64,000 nt of DNA from Clarkia xantiana subsp. parviflora (GCA_036873135.1 JAPTYO010000059.1:24441066-24505065), one strand, 5' to 3'. Shown: positions 12,401 to 24,075, counted from the first letter of the stretch. Numbers and translations are program-made. The notes: generated by a model not told the origin, from the sequence alone.

Positions 12401-14705
12401 GCGATGTTTCTCGAAAGGTGTTGTGAAAACTCCAAAGTTAGAGGAGATGCGGACAGGTAAAGGTTTCCGCTGGATGGACAACCACAACCTTAATAAAACA
12501 GTTGAAAGGTTGTTTGCTGAACAGGTACTTTCATTTACACAAATCATTTGGTTACATTAACTGTTCCATGCTTGTAATTGTACTAAATGATTCCGTTGGT
12601 GCAGATGGCAGACATAAAGGAACTTGTCCTCGGTAAATCCTCCGTTTGGAGCCAGAGGTGGCTTGATCCTTTTCCTTGTGGATCTTTCACTAGACTAAGA
12701 TCTTTGGAAATTGTTGATTGTCCATTCTCAACAGCCATTCCATTCGAAAAAGTCACTATGTTAAGTAATTTAGAAAGTTTGGAAGTGCATGACTGTAATG
12801 ATCTGCAAGAAGTGTTTGATTCTGGGTCGACCAAGACTAAGGTGGGATTCCCCAAGCTGAGAACCATGGTTCTCAAGAATTTGCCAAAGCTGACAAGGTT
12901 CTGCCCCGGTAGCTGCTTACTCGATTTCCCATCCTTGAAATATATATCAATAAAGAAATGCCCCAATATGAAGACATTTACTTCCCCATTTCCAAAGAAT
13001 CGAATGTCAAGGTTTGTTGATAAAGCTGGAAGCAGCAGAGGTAACGTGGAGAGCCCTCCCCAGCCTTTCTTCTGTGAGAAGGTTAGTTTTTATAGGGATC
13101 CACGAAGTTATAATAACATTACACACCTGGTTTGTCGCTTTGCTTGCTAGCTCCTGTTTTTGGTTCCATGATGCCAGTATAGGTCCGTTTTACCATAAAT
13201 GATTTATGTGGTGCATGCATGTATCAGGTCTAAGAAGTAGCTGAAGCTGAACTCTTCTTCTTCATTCATGCCTGTTTGTTTGTTTGGGTCTAAGAAGTAG
13301 CTAGGGTATAGGATTCGTGTTAAAAAATGTACATATATATAAGGGTTAAAGGTACTTTTCATACCACATGTTTGACCGAATGTGGCTTTTAGTACTGGAT
13401 GTTTAGTTTTGTATACTTTTGGTACCAAACGTTTGAAAAAATGTGGCTTTTGGTACATCCGTTAGTTGGCCGTTAAATGACATGTGCAAGTTACGTGATC
13501 GACTCTAAACTTTTAATTTTGTTCTATTTAGTCCCTCGAATATATTCATAACTTTTATTTTGTTTAATTTATTCTAAAGCTTCGAAATCGAACCCAATTA
13601 GGACTTATCCCAAATTGGGTAAATTTGACCCAAATGGGGCTATGTCAATTGAATTCGATTGGTTTAATTGGGTCCGAATTTAAAGTGTTATGACTAAGTT
13701 AACAAAATAAAAGTTAGGAATATATTTGAGGGACTAAATTGAACAAAATTAAAAGTTTAGAGTCGATCACGTGACTTGCACATGTCATTCAACGGCCAAA
13801 ACTAACAGCCAACTAACAGATGTACCAAAAGCCACATTTTTTCAAACGTTTGGTACCAAAAGTATAGAAAATTAAACATCCAGTACTAAAAGCCACATTC
13901 GGTCAAACATGTGGTATGAAAAATACCTTTAACCCTATATATAATGAGAGGGCTCCAATTATTGCTAGCTAAACATTTAAATCAAATAATGCAGGTTTTG
14001 TTCCCCAGCTTGGAGGAACTGACATTTATGCAGATGGATAGCTTAAGCTTAATCTGGCCCGACCGGCTCGTGAAGGAGTCATTTTCAAATTTGAAGGAAT
14101 TCACAGTTGAAGATTGTGGAAAAGTGGAGCAGATTTTTCCAGCTGCTTCTTCTTCAGGGCTGAAGAATTTGACACACCTAAGAGTGAGGAACTGTAATGG
14201 GGTGACCCGTTTGACAACCGCATCAGAAGCAGCTGCAAGTCTCAAGAATCTCAGCAGAATGATTGTAAGTGGTTGCGAGAAGCTGGAAGAAATTGTGGGT
14301 GGAGATGAGAATAATGAGGAGGAAGGAGAAAAGGAGATGTGTTTAAAGCAATTAGAAACGGTGAGACTCAACCATTTACCGGTTGTGGTTTGTTTCTCAT
14401 CTTCAGAGTGTGTTCGTCTCAACCTCCCGTTGTTAAGGACATTGAGCGTGAATCGGTGCCCCCGAATGAAGAGTTTCAGCAATGGTAAAGGGTTAGCTAC
14501 ACCAATGCTGGATAGGGTACTACAGCTAGATGAAGGTGAATTTGAAGATGGAAAGGAAGGGCGTTGGGATGGTGATCTTAATACTACCCTATCCAACATT
14601 ATGCAGTTGGCTGCGAATGATGAAGAGATAATAAATGAGGGTGGTGTTACTTCTACTACCGTCATCATCAATAATCGTCTTTTACCATCATCATCATCAT
14701 CATAG
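3453..14705 (+). CDS. giant NB-ARC-LRR disease-resistance gene, N-terminus missing
   Basis: Intracellular immune receptor of the CC-NB-LRR class (At4g27190/RPS2-like group), expected to sense pathogen effectors. Exons read from splice signals and frame: 3453-4389, 5786-7427, 7529-8239, 8334-9068, 9164-9607, 10224-10850, 10929-11633, 11721-12524, 12605-13081, 13995-14705; about 2,596 residues. Exon 1 holds the NB-ARC: P-loop G-M-G-G-V-G-K-S-T (3665-3691), kinase-2 L-I-V-L-D-D-I-W (near 3905), V-V-L-T-S-R, C-A-G-L-P. Exon 2 opens L-G-L-G-L-F, carries the MHD variant I-H-D-V-V-R (near 5920) and begins the LRRs. Exons 3-9 are all multiples of three and continue the LRRs; exon 10 ends in TAG. No in-frame stop was found. 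Oddities: no coiled-coil exon and no plausible ATG upstream of exon 1, where a gypsy LTR sits; length far above the usual 900-1,400 residues. It may be a 5'-broken gene or one read from the LTR. Confidence 0.85.
4494..5210. mobile_element. MULE-like foldback MITE in receptor intron 1
   Basis: Long terminal inverted repeats start GGGTTAAGAAC and end GTTCTTAACCC. The flanks are atgtatata and atgtattta, an imperfect (8 of 9) 9-bp target duplication as for Mutator-like elements. The GC-rich centre (about 4730-4930) holds repeats of CCGGCGACCACC and the palindrome GCTCCGATCGGAGC. No transposase, so non-autonomous. It lies wholly within the intron between receptor exons 1 and 2. The internal sequence closely resembles the element at 33450-34278. 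Confidence 0.85.
13343..13935. mobile_element. MULE-like foldback MITE in receptor intron 9
   Basis: Inverted repeats of roughly 200 bp beginning GGGTTAAAGGTA and ending in the complement, with exact 9-bp flanking duplications tatatataa at 13334-13342 and 13936-13944. The arms repeat phrases such as GTGGCTTTTGGTAC and carry a CATGTGCAAG..ACGTGATCGAC subterminal motif. Inserted in the intron just before the last receptor exon. Non-autonomous. Confidence 0.9.
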
Positions 14706-14983
14706 ATTTAGATTGCACACCATGATAATTGATGTGATAGCATTAGCATGGGGGGAGGTAACGTTAGTATTTTGAGGTGAGATAGATTGGTGCTCTAGTG
14801 TTTGTTTGTGGCTATTGCCTTCTATATAACTAACAGTATATTCATGTGTCAAGATGTCCATCAAGACGTTTATCATCATCATCATAATTAAATGTAATTG
14901 CATTCTTTGTTATTAAGTTGGGGATGTATATCATAGTTCTCTTATAAAAATATTTGTCTCCAAAGGTTATAATGAGCTGTGAT
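14706..14983. other. receptor 3' flank
   Basis: Non-coding AT-rich sequence after the receptor stop codon, containing small CAT/ATC trinucleotide runs (14685-14704 and 14868-14886). It probably holds the 3' UTR; no polyadenylation site could be fixed. Confidence 0.5.
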
Positions 14984-15119
14984 AGAAGTTCCGACAGAAC
15001 ATTCCTACATGTTCCGACTTCTTTCACTGTGGCATACCTTGTAAATTATTACAACTTTTAGGGTAGTTTAACTACACAGACATATCGGCATATGTCGGAT
15101 TGTTCCAGTCGGAACTTCT
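14984..15119. repeat. small inverted repeat (136 bp)
   Basis: AGAAGTTCCGAC at 14984-14995 is repeated inverted as GTCGGAACTTCT at 15108-15119, with further GTTCCGAC and GTCGGA copies inside. It may be a very short foldback element or a MITE relic; no clear target duplication was seen. Confidence 0.55.
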
Positions 15120-15299
15120 AACATATCTGGGTTATAATTAGTTGGATGCAGCAGGTTTTACAAAAAAAGTAGTCGAATTTAATTCCGAACAAGTTTCTAG
15201 AAAGGTTTTCACAAATTTCGGATTTTCTTACCCACTCCTAGTAATTGCCGCGAATCTTGCTCTGCTCTGTCATTCCATAAAGATATTATTATTGTTATT

Positions 15300-15535
15300 A
15301 TATTGCTTACCTAGCTTTCTTGTTTGCAAAGCTATATATGTGTATGTGTATTTATTTTGCGGATGCAATTGCGTGCATTTATAGTCTCCATTATTAAGTT
15401 ATAGCACCAATGATTGATTACCTGCCCTCTCACATCAGATGGGGATGGATGGGGTAGTCTCCTAAATTCTATAATATCAACATGTTTATATAAATATTTT
15501 TTAAATGTCTTACCTTGCTTGATCAGTTGGCCTAC

Positions 15536-15600
<65 letters not shown>

Positions 15601-15720
15601 GCTTAGCTTGCTTGCTTGCAAATGTATATACATCTTAATGGATGGATGCAATTGCGTGCATTTATAATTAAAAGTAGAACACCGAGGATTAATTAGCTGC
15701 CTTTTCAGATCCGGGGTAAG
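15300..15720. repeat. imperfect direct duplication with (TTA)n microsatellite
   Basis: Two diverged copies, about 15300-15445 and 15598-15715, share GGATGCAATTGCGTGCATTT and a following stretch with GATTA..CTGCC. Between them is a pure TTA/ATT microsatellite at about 15539-15598, roughly 20 units. No coding content. Confidence 0.7.
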
Positions 15721-16020
15721 TGATTCTCTATTATTCCCGTGAATAACATGTTGATATAATCGTACTTTAAGTATTTAAAAGTAAAACATTAGAACTTTTG
15801 AAAGAAAAATAAAAACTAAACTTTTAACACTATATTGTAGTGCAAATGCATTTAAACATAAATTATGTTGATTTGCCCTTGTTGTATGGGTCATGTTGAA
15901 ATGCATCATATAGTTATTAAGTGTATGAATTTAATCATTGACAAATTAACATAAATTTCGCTTTTATTGTGGGGTGTCTTATAAGTTCCATAAAAAAGAC
16001 GCCGCTTGTAATATATAATT

Positions 16021-16664
16021 GGGAATAGAATCCAAATTTTGAACCGACTATCAGTTTGGTGTCTTAATTTTAAATCGTTGATATTTGGTGTCCCATTTTC
16101 AGTTTTGTGCCTATTTGGTTTTTTGTTAGATTTTGGGGTTAAGTTTAACAGGTTGAGTTGAAAATACTATTTTACCCTTTTTTCTTTTTTGAAAGCCTTC
16201 GACTCCGGCCACCTACCTCCAGCCACCCACCTCCAACCACCCACCTCCAATCGGTTGGAATCAGCCGGAATTGGCCTAAATCGGAGCTGCTTAACCCTAA
16301 ATTGGCCGAAATAGGCCATAATCAGCCGGAATCGGGATGGGTTTGGCCGGAATCGGGGCGGGTTTGGCGGCAATAGGCCGAAATTGGGGTGGGTTTGGCC
16401 GTAATCGGCCGGAATAGGGGTAGGTTTGGCCGCAATATGCCGAAATCGGCCGGAACCCTAATTCTGGTCAGGTGGTATTTTTGGAATTTTGAAAATTGAC
16501 CACTCACGTGACCATCACGTGACCAGATTTCGTTCAACTTAATCCCAAAATTTAACAGAGATACCAAATAGCTACACATATGAAAATTGGGACATTGAAT
16601 TTCAACATCAGACACCAAACTGACACATATGTCAAAATTGTGACAGTTTTTAGGTTATATTCCC
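16021..16664. mobile_element. MULE-like foldback MITE
   Basis: Starts GGGAATAGAATCC and ends GGTTATATTCCC, with exact 9-bp duplications tatataatt at 16012-16020 and 16665-16673. The arms contain the phrase TTTGGTGTC and its complement and a CACGTGACCATCACGTGACC motif near 16506. The GC-rich centre repeats variants of AATCGGCCGGAAT; the Pro/Arg-rich ORFs there are compositional. Non-autonomous. Confidence 0.88.
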
Positions 16665-16765
16665 TATATAATTTACATTGTAACTAACTTATGTAATAAC
16701 GGATAGAAAACTAAACTTAATAAAATTTAGACTAAAAATCAAAATGAGTGCATAATTTTTTTTTA

Positions 16766-17314
16766 GGGTTAACAGGTCTTTTCCTCCACCATGTTTGACA
16801 ACTTTTTGATTTTGGTCCAATATTTTTTGTTTTTTGCCTAATTTTGGTACCATATGTTTGAAAACTTTGGCTTTTGGTCTATTAGTTAGTTGACCATCAG
16901 TTTGACCGTTAAATAGTCATGTGACTTGCATATGCCTAGTCCTTAGATTTTATTTTGTTCAGTTTAGTCCTCAAATTTATTGTCTGGCGACCATACACAT
17001 TGTCCAAGCTAGCCATGAGTCGGACCATGACTAGGTCAATTTAGCACTAGGGTGCGGTTGATAATGTTTAATAGCTAAATTGTAAAAATAAAAGGTTAGG
17101 GCAATAGATTTGTGGGCTAAACTGAACAAAATAAAAAAAAATTGGACTAGACATGTGCAAGTCACGTGACTATTTAACGGTCAAACTGACGGTCAACTAA
17201 CGGATGAACCAAAAGCCAAAGTTTTCAAACATATGGTACCAAAATTAGGCAAAAAAAATATTAGACCAAAATTCAAAAATTGTCAAACACGTTGGACCAA
17301 AGATTTATTAACTT
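16766..17314. mobile_element. MULE-like foldback MITE
   Basis: Inverted arms: left begins GGGTTAACAGGTCTTTTCC, right ends in the matching complement near 17314 within a T run, so the exact edge and target duplication are unclear. The arms hold GGTACCATATGTTTGAAAAC and its complement, and the motif GTCATGTGACTTGCATATGC near 16917 mirrored near 17151. Same architecture as the element at 13343, but mostly different arm sequence. Confidence 0.75.
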
Positions 17315-17479
17315 TTTTTTAAAACTATTATTATATGCTTTAACCAATCACGAACACTCTATGAGTCTTACTAAAAATAAGATGCGTTCCATCTGAATTT
17401 CCAACATAATTAGCTCAAAGCGGGGAGATTGTCTTCTAATAATTTTTAAAGTAAAAATGCAAATCCTTTTATAACACTT

Positions 17480-17985
17480 GCATAACTAAAAAATTGTCCA
17501 AGGTTTACCCTATCTTCAAATTAGGTGTCTGAAGTTTCAAATGTTAAACTGTAATGTCCAAGGTTTCAAATTTGTTAAAATGTGGTGTCTCAGTGTGATT
17601 ACTTTAGAGAAGTCAATTCCGATGAAATCGACAGTCAAATTCGAGCGTCATCTTACCGGGAGATCACCTAAGAAGTTGGTCACATCCGTGCAAGTAAATT
17701 TCGTTCTGTTGTCCTTAGAAAATGGCTCCACACCACTTTTCTAGAAACTTTTTTTTTAATGTTCAATTTTCGGGTGAAATTTGACGATTCTGTAAAAAGT
17801 AAAGAGTGATGAATTATAAGTGAGTGCGTGGGTTGATGAAATGATTGAATAGAGATGAAAAGACGCGCAGAGACACTAAATTTCAACAAAAATGAAACTT
17901 GGGACTGTCCATTTTAACATTTCAAACTTCAGACACCTAATTTTAACACAGGGTAAACCTTGAACAGATTTTTAGTTATTATCCC
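17480..17985. mobile_element. MULE-like foldback MITE (same subfamily as 28486-28969)
   Basis: Inverted arms near 17495-17560 (TCCAAGGTTTACCC, TTAGGTGTCTGAAGTTTCAA) and 17900-17985. The internal block GATTACTTTAGAGAAGTCAA at 17597-17616 occurs in reverse complement at 28871-28890. The left edge is approximate. No transposase; the short ORFs are not convincing genes. Confidence 0.75.
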
Positions 17986-18330
17986 TAATTAAATCAATTT
18001 GAGAAAGAATGTGAAACTATTGCAAATCGCAACACTTTTTCAATACACCTACATTACATTAAATACAAGTGCATAAAAATCAAACCACTGCAAACCTTTC
18101 ACCATATCATAATACTACTTACAACACCCATATGGCATTGGTGACAATATGGTACCAACCAATATCCATCCCTTCTAAAAAATATGGATGGGTACTTGAA
18201 TTCAATACATGTTATTGATACAGATAATTGCAAGCACACAGAAATACATCACAGGTCATTCATGTTCACAATTCTGATCTTCAAATTAGTAACTCTGCAT
18301 ACTTACTGATGAAACAAATGGAATGCATCA

Positions 18331-19656
18331 TCATACTGGAACCAAACTCTCAATAAACTCAAAAGCATCCAGCAACCCATACTGCAAACAACCATACCCT
18401 TTACCTTCATGAGGCGGTATCTCATACAGCTTCCTCAATCTCTTATTATCAGCAAGATTATGAGATATGATCTTCCCCGGCAAGTGTATCATCATCGAGG
18501 GATCCTTACCATCTTCGTCTTCCCTCACAAGAAGAAGCATTGCAAATGCATAGTAAGTTTTCCTATCACCGGCATCATTACTATGATCCCGAATCATCTC
18601 AGGAAATGCACTGATGATTGAATCCAGATCAACATTGTATTTCAGAAACCACTTGGAGCTATCTTTCTCCATCTCAAATACCTTAAATTGGGTTGCATTG
18701 GATCCATAAATCTCAAAGAAATGCAAGTGGCCATGGGACTCACCAAAGTACCTGAACCTCCTGCTGGCTCCTCCATGCCCCGAAACAGGGGGTTCGGGGA
18801 TCGAACCTAGGGTTTCTTTATCTACATCAAAGTAAAGGCAAGACCTTGAAGGGCTAATCCAATGGATCCCTCCATTCCAGAACACTCCACTGTCAAAAAC
18901 CATGTCGAATGGGGCTCTAAAGGGTAAACCAGAGATCCTCCATGAACGGTTCTCAGAGGAGTAAATCTCGATTTGGTAGAACAAAATCGAAGATTCATTG
19001 CTCCGTACGGCGATTACTTTGTAATTCGGCGATGTAGAGGGGTCAAAAGCTAAACTTACACCGTACGTCGTGGTAGTGGATGAATCGGATCCTCCTCTTA
19101 GCGGAGGAAGCGTGTTGAATTTCTTCGTGGTGGGGTTGAAGACGTAGTAGTTCCGCGTGGACCCGATCTCGCGGAAGCTGCAGCAGAGTAGCAGCCCGTT
19201 GCAGGATTGAAGAATCTTGATGCCAGCGGGATGATGGACGAAATCCAGGGTTCTGAACGATGAGGGGGAAATGGAATTGGGGTTTAGAGAGAGGAATTGG
19301 TACTGAGAGCGGATCGAAGGTGAGTTGGTACGGATCAGTACGCCGGAGATGCGATTATCGCCGGCGCGGAGGCGGGTGTGGCGGGAGCAGAAGCTGGGGT
19401 TGGAGATAAGGAAATGCCAGTGCTTGGAGATGCATTTGAACCTGACCAACGGTTTAGGGGCCAAACGGAGGAGAATCAGTTCAAGGAGATCGTCGTTGCC
19501 GGAGACTGATTCGGCCGAGGACGGCGATGACATGGAATTCTGCAGAAGCTTCATTTCAGTGGAGGGAGTTCCAGAGAAGGAGGAGGGAGAGAGCATAAAG
19601 AGCATTGATGGGAGAAAGAACAAACGGAAGGGAGAAGGACAATGGTGAAGTGCCAA
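18331..19656 (-). CDS. F-box protein with F-box-associated domain
   Basis: Single-exon gene of up to 441 residues. The F-box lies at about residues 54-93 (L-L-E-L-I-L-L-R-L-A-P-K-P-L-V-R-F-K-C-I-S-K-H-W), the part that would bind the SKP1/ASK subunit of an SCF ubiquitin ligase. The rest resembles plant F-box-associated interaction domains: L-Q-S-C-N-G-L-L-L-C near residue 149, then Y-Y-V-F-N-P-T-T-K-K-F, typical of substrate-binding regions. The first ATG (19656) gives a hydrophobic Pro/Ser-rich leader; the ATGs at codons 35 or 42 would start nearer the F-box and are plausible alternatives. The substrate is unknown. The frame is undisturbed and the family size is normal, so the gene is probably functional. 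Confidence 0.92.
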   Translation of the reverse strand: MALHHCPSPFRLFFLPSMLFMLSPSSFSGTPSTEMKLLQNSMSSPSSAESVSGNDDLLELILLRLAPKPLVRFKCISKHWHFLISNPSFCSRHTRLRAGDNRISGVLIRTNSPSIRSQYQFLSLNPNSISPSSFRTLDFVHHPAGIKILQSCNGLLLCCSFREIGSTRNYYVFNPTTKKFNTLPPLRGGSDSSTTTTYGVSLAFDPSTSPNYKVIAVRSNESSILFYQIEIYSSENRSWRISGLPFRAPFDMVFDSGVFWNGGIHWISPSRSCLYFDVDKETLGSIPEPPVSGHGGASRRFRYFGESHGHLHFFEIYGSNATQFKVFEMEKDSSKWFLKYNVDLDSIISAFPEMIRDHSNDAGDRKTYYAFAMLLLVREDEDGKDPSMMIHLPGKIISHNLADNKRLRKLYEIPPHEGKGYGCLQYGLLDAFEFIESLVPV

Positions 19657-20795
19657 TGGAGATGATACACAACACTTTTCAACTGGTCCAAAAAGAAGAC
19701 GCTCCAGGTACTGGACCCCACTGTCGCTCTATAAAATGGACGATGCCCATCACGATGAACGGATGAAGATAATTAATTAAGTGATACGAAATTTCGTACA
19801 AATGGCTAATAAAGTTTTTTTTTTTCTATATAATTTGTTAGTTATGTTTCATTTTGTAGATAAATTTGTAACTGGAATTTTTTATGATAAATTTGTTTAA
19901 TTGAGAATTAGTTTGTGAACAATTTACTAGATGGAATCTTGTTTGTGATTAAATTATTAATTAGCAAATTGTCAATAAAAGAAACATGATAACAGTTTGT
20001 CCACGAAATGAAATATGAGCTAAAAATTTATTCATAAACTTTTTTTTACCTAGCAATTTGTTCAAATACTTAAATGTTAGCTAACAATTTAGTAAAAAAA
20101 ACTATGAGTGACCAAATTAGTAATAACTATATGTTAGTTGATAACTGATATTTCTGTCGAGTGGAAGATAAAAATTACCTCTTTAAATAAATAAAAAAAG
20201 ATATGAAGGCAAATAAATCCATTTTTTATTAAAATATTTAAAATTTGAAATAAATAAATCCAAAAAAAAACACCTAAAAAAATAGAATTTTTTTTATCAA
20301 AACAAATTAAAAAAATGTTTGGTTCAATAAATATTAATTAAAAAAACCAACAATCATGAAAAATTATAAAAATGAAACTTTTCAAAATATAAAATGATTT
20401 TAACTTGAACAAATTTTTAAAAATAAAATAAATCCTATACTTACTAAAATAGAGATCCAAATCACGTGCTTCGCCGTTGTGAATTTGACAGGTGTACTGA
20501 GTATAATTAATTTTGTGGATTTTTTTTCTAAAAATCTATTGGGATTGGTGAACCTAAAAAGAAAATATTAAATCTAATGACACATGTCAAGATCACAACG
20601 GTGAGATACAATCTGTAGTAAAAATAGTGAGGCAAATGATCTACATTAGAATTCTTAAAATGGTTTAAATACGAAAATAATAATAAATTAAACCAATAAA
20701 TTAGGGGTGTCAATGGTTCACGGGTACCTACAGGGCCGTCCCGATTTCACATCGTCGACCTGCGACACATGGCATATGAGACAAGTTAGGTTTGG
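19657..20795. other. AT-rich intergenic region
   Basis: Upstream flank of the F-box gene followed by AT-rich DNA rich in A and T runs. At about 20702 the phrase TAGGGGTGTCAATGG resembles one end of the hAT MITEs described below, but no partner end was found. No genes seen. Confidence 0.5.
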
Positions 20796-21310
20796 ATATT
20801 TGTTATGTTATTAAGCAAAATAGCATAACCATATAATAAACATATAAATACGTCAAGTCGTCAATTATACTGGAACTCTAAACCTAACACCTTACCATTA
20901 ACTAAATATAAATATATAATTTTAGTAACAAATAATAAAAGCTTATAAATACATTTATTATATATTGAAACACTAAACCTAACATCTTAATTTTAGTCGC
21001 TTTAGTTTTCCTCCTCTTAATTTCTTATGTTCAATAATTTATTTATTTATTTATTTTTTGCCAATGTTCAATATTTTTATTTCTAATTAATATCAAGTTG
21101 TGATGCATACAAAAACTTTAAAGCATGAAATAAGTGACGACGGGGCGGATCTATGTGAGGCCCAGAGGGGGCATTGCCCCCTCTGACCTTCATAGAACCT
21201 TAAAGAAAAATTGAACTTTCATTAGATTGCCCCCTCTGAAAATGTGCAGAAATTGTGTATAATCGTGTATTTGCCCCAGCAGCAATGATCTAAAGCTTAA
21301 ATCTTGAAGC

Positions 21311-21873
21311 TAGGGGTGAAACCAAAATCCGGTTGGTCCGAAAAACCGGTAAAAACCGAATCGGTCCGGATCGAAGAAAGCCGAATCCGAAATATTCGGT
21401 TTAGTTTTTGGTCGGATTTTTTTTACTCTAGTTCGGTTTTTCGGTTCGGATTTTTAACTTTGAGGACCGTGGGGACCGAACCGACCGTTATGCTAACTAA
21501 ATATGAAAAATATATACTATATTACTTGATATTAATCAATATAATTAATTAATTAGATTAACAAAAATTATAAAATAGTCACTTATGAAGATTATTTTTT
21601 CTAATTTGTTTTATAATTTATTTAATTATATTAATTGACGCTATTTTTCATTTCGGTTTGATAAATTCCATGAAAATAATAAGAATTTTAAACGGTGATT
21701 GTTAATTTTGAATTTTCGGTTTAAACCGAAAAAACCGTACTACCAATGGACGGTTTATTTTTCCTCATACGGTTTTTTGGTCGGATTTTTTAAAAGAAAA
21801 AACCGAACCGAAAATATGGGTAACCGACCGAACCAAGCAAAAAACCGGTCCGACCGGTCCGGTTTCACTCCTA
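21311..21873. mobile_element. hAT MITE with exact 8-bp target duplication
   Basis: Begins TAGGGGTGAAACC and ends GGTTTCACTCCTA, flanked on both sides by cttgaagc (21303-21310 and 21874-21881). Subterminal regions are full of CCGGTCCG and AAAACCG words in both orientations. 563 bp and non-coding. It sits inside the hAT element at 21143-22589, so it is the younger insertion. Confidence 0.93.
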
Positions 21874-22344
21874 CTTGAAGCAGAGCAGTTGAAATTAGAG
21901 TCTTGACCTTTTGTTGTTCATGTTTTGTTTATTTACATTTTTTTTTTGGTAAAACTGTTCTTCTACTGCATATAGACTAGATGAAGAGATGATGAAGATG
22001 AGAGAGAGAGAGTATTGTTAGGCTATTCATTCATTTACAACTATACATTGGTTTTCCTTTTAATAAATGCATAAAAAGATAGTTATCATATTTGCATTTG
22101 TGCCTACATCTTGTTTAAGCAATCAATTTTGTCCAAACTTTTTGCTTCTTTATTTCTGTAGTATTCACCACTTGTATTTATTGTATATGTTGTATCTATT
22201 ATATATATATATATATATATTGTAAATAACTTGACATAAACTATGATATATTAAATATAATGCTACTAAAATTAATAACAAATGTAAGATGGCAAAAAAA
22301 ATGTAAGAAAATATTAAAATTATACTACAATTCAACACATTATG

Positions 22345-22345
<1 letters not shown>

Positions 22346-22399
<54 letters not shown>
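22346..22399. repeat. (AT)n microsatellite
   Basis: Uninterrupted AT dinucleotide run of about 54 bp within the hAT element. Confidence 0.95.
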
Positions 22400-22402
<3 letters not shown>

Positions 22403-23599
22403 TAATTTAGCAAAGTTGATTTACAGTACTATATAGTTATAATTTATAAGTAATATTGATGTCTAATTTTTAATAAATTAAATCTTAAAATATTTTATTT
22501 TATTTTTTCTCCAAAGTAAAATATATTATTATATAATATGTTATAACAAATTTTTTTGCCCCCCTGAACTTTGGTTCTAGCTCCGTCCCTGACGACGACG
22601 AGGTGTAAGAACAATTGGAGAAGTAGTCCAACTTCAAATCTAAATGGTTAAACAAAATAGCATAACTTAGAAAATACGTCCATCATTATATATTGAAACC
22701 CTAAGCCTAACATCTTACAATTCACTAAATATAAGTATATAATTTTATAGCAATGATACAAATTCTGAGATTCTCATTCCTCCTAGATCTGATTTGTGAG
22801 TATGTGGCATGGTTGTAATTATTAACAACTTCTAAGGCATATGATAAACCACTCGCAATCGGAACATTATAGAACGAGAATGTCGAAACTCATTTCCGAT
22901 AATTTTAATAACAAAATTAATAAAAGTGTATAAATACGTTCATTATATATATTAAAACCATAAACCTAACATCTTAATTTCAGCCGTTCCACTTTTTATC
23001 CTCTTAATTTATTCTGTTTAATGTTTTTCTTTGTAATTAGTATTCAGTTGTGATGTATGTAGCGAGAACCTTAGAGCATAACATGAGATATGACGACGAG
23101 GTGTAAAACAACTGGGGAGTAGTCTAGCTTCATATCCAAATGGTTAAGCAAAATAGTATAATAAATAGAAATATAAATTTTCCATTATATAGTGGACTCC
23201 TAAACTTAACACCTTACAATTAACTAAATATAAATATATAACTTTAATAACAACTAATAAAAGTATATAAATGCGTCCCATTATATATTAGTCCTAACCT
23301 AAAATTTTAATTTCAGCCGCTCCACTTTTCTTTTGTCTAAGGATTTTAACCATGTTTATCAATGCATTAGTTGAACAAAAAAAAAAATATTTTGTTTAAT
23401 ATTTTTCTTTGTAGTTAATATTCGGTTGTGATGCATACAGTGGAAACTTTAGAGCATGACAATGAGGTGCAATAACAATTAGGGAGTAATCCATCTTCAA
23501 ATTCAAATGGTTAAGCAAATTGGTATAACAAAATAAAAATATATAAATACATCTATTATATTAGAACCTAAACCTAATAACACCTTACCATTTACTAAA

Positions 23600-24075
23600 T
23601 ATATAGACGTTATGAAAAGGCTTCTAAAATCTTATCCTTCTCCAAAATGGCAGATGAAAACACTTTCATTCTCTATAAAGTCTTCTCATCCTCCATATTC
23701 AAACCAACCACATATCATAAAACTTGAGGTGCAACAATTAGGTTATTATTGATAAATAAGTTGGGCTGGACAAAATATATATATATATGAGATGTGCTTA
23801 ATTAGTTCTGTATGTTATTATTGATATGTGTGTGTGTGTTTTTTTTTTTTTTTTCTTTCAGGACTTGTGATTATTTAAGGCAAACTGGGGGATTTATTTT
23901 TGGTAAAAGGCAAATTAGGGATGTCTACATGTTATGACATTTTTTCTTAAATATTCTAAAGAATGTGCTTACCTGACTTCACCAATTATCTATTTTAATC
24001 AATCATTATCTATATTTAAACTTTTTATGTTAGTTTTCTTACTTCACACGGTGAGTAGATAATACATCTACAAAA
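23600..24075. other. AT-rich spacer
   Basis: AT-rich with short AT and GT microsatellites and T runs (about 23790 and 23832-23855). No gene or clear mobile element seen. Confidence 0.5.

Larger units (their letters stand above)
21143..22589. mobile_element. hAT-type non-autonomous element, hosting a nested MITE
   Basis: The ends are GGGCGGATCTA and, inverted, AGCTCCGTCCC (complement GGGACGGAGCT), typical of plant hAT termini. They are flanked by 8-bp duplications tgacgacg at 21135-21142 and 22590-22597. Inside are subterminal GCCCCCTCTGA repeats, a dinucleotide AT run, and the nested MITE at 21311-21873. No transposase domain was seen. Confidence 0.8.
20800..23600. repeat. diverged tandem repeat, about 370-500 bp period
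   Basis: A unit containing TTAAGCAAAATAG, then AAACCTAACACCTTAC, ACTAAATATAAATATATAA, CTAACATCTTAATTT, and TTGTGATGCATAC recurs with starts near 20810, 22647, 23144 and 23509. The first copy is interrupted by the hAT element at 21143-22589; removing it gives spacings of about 380, 500 and 365 bp. No coding potential. Possibly a short satellite-like array or decayed retroelement segments. Confidence 0.7.

Noticed and set aside
15142..15384. Hydrophobic 80-codon ORF
   Set aside because: Lies in a duplicated AT-rich repeat, lacks family resemblance and codon signal.
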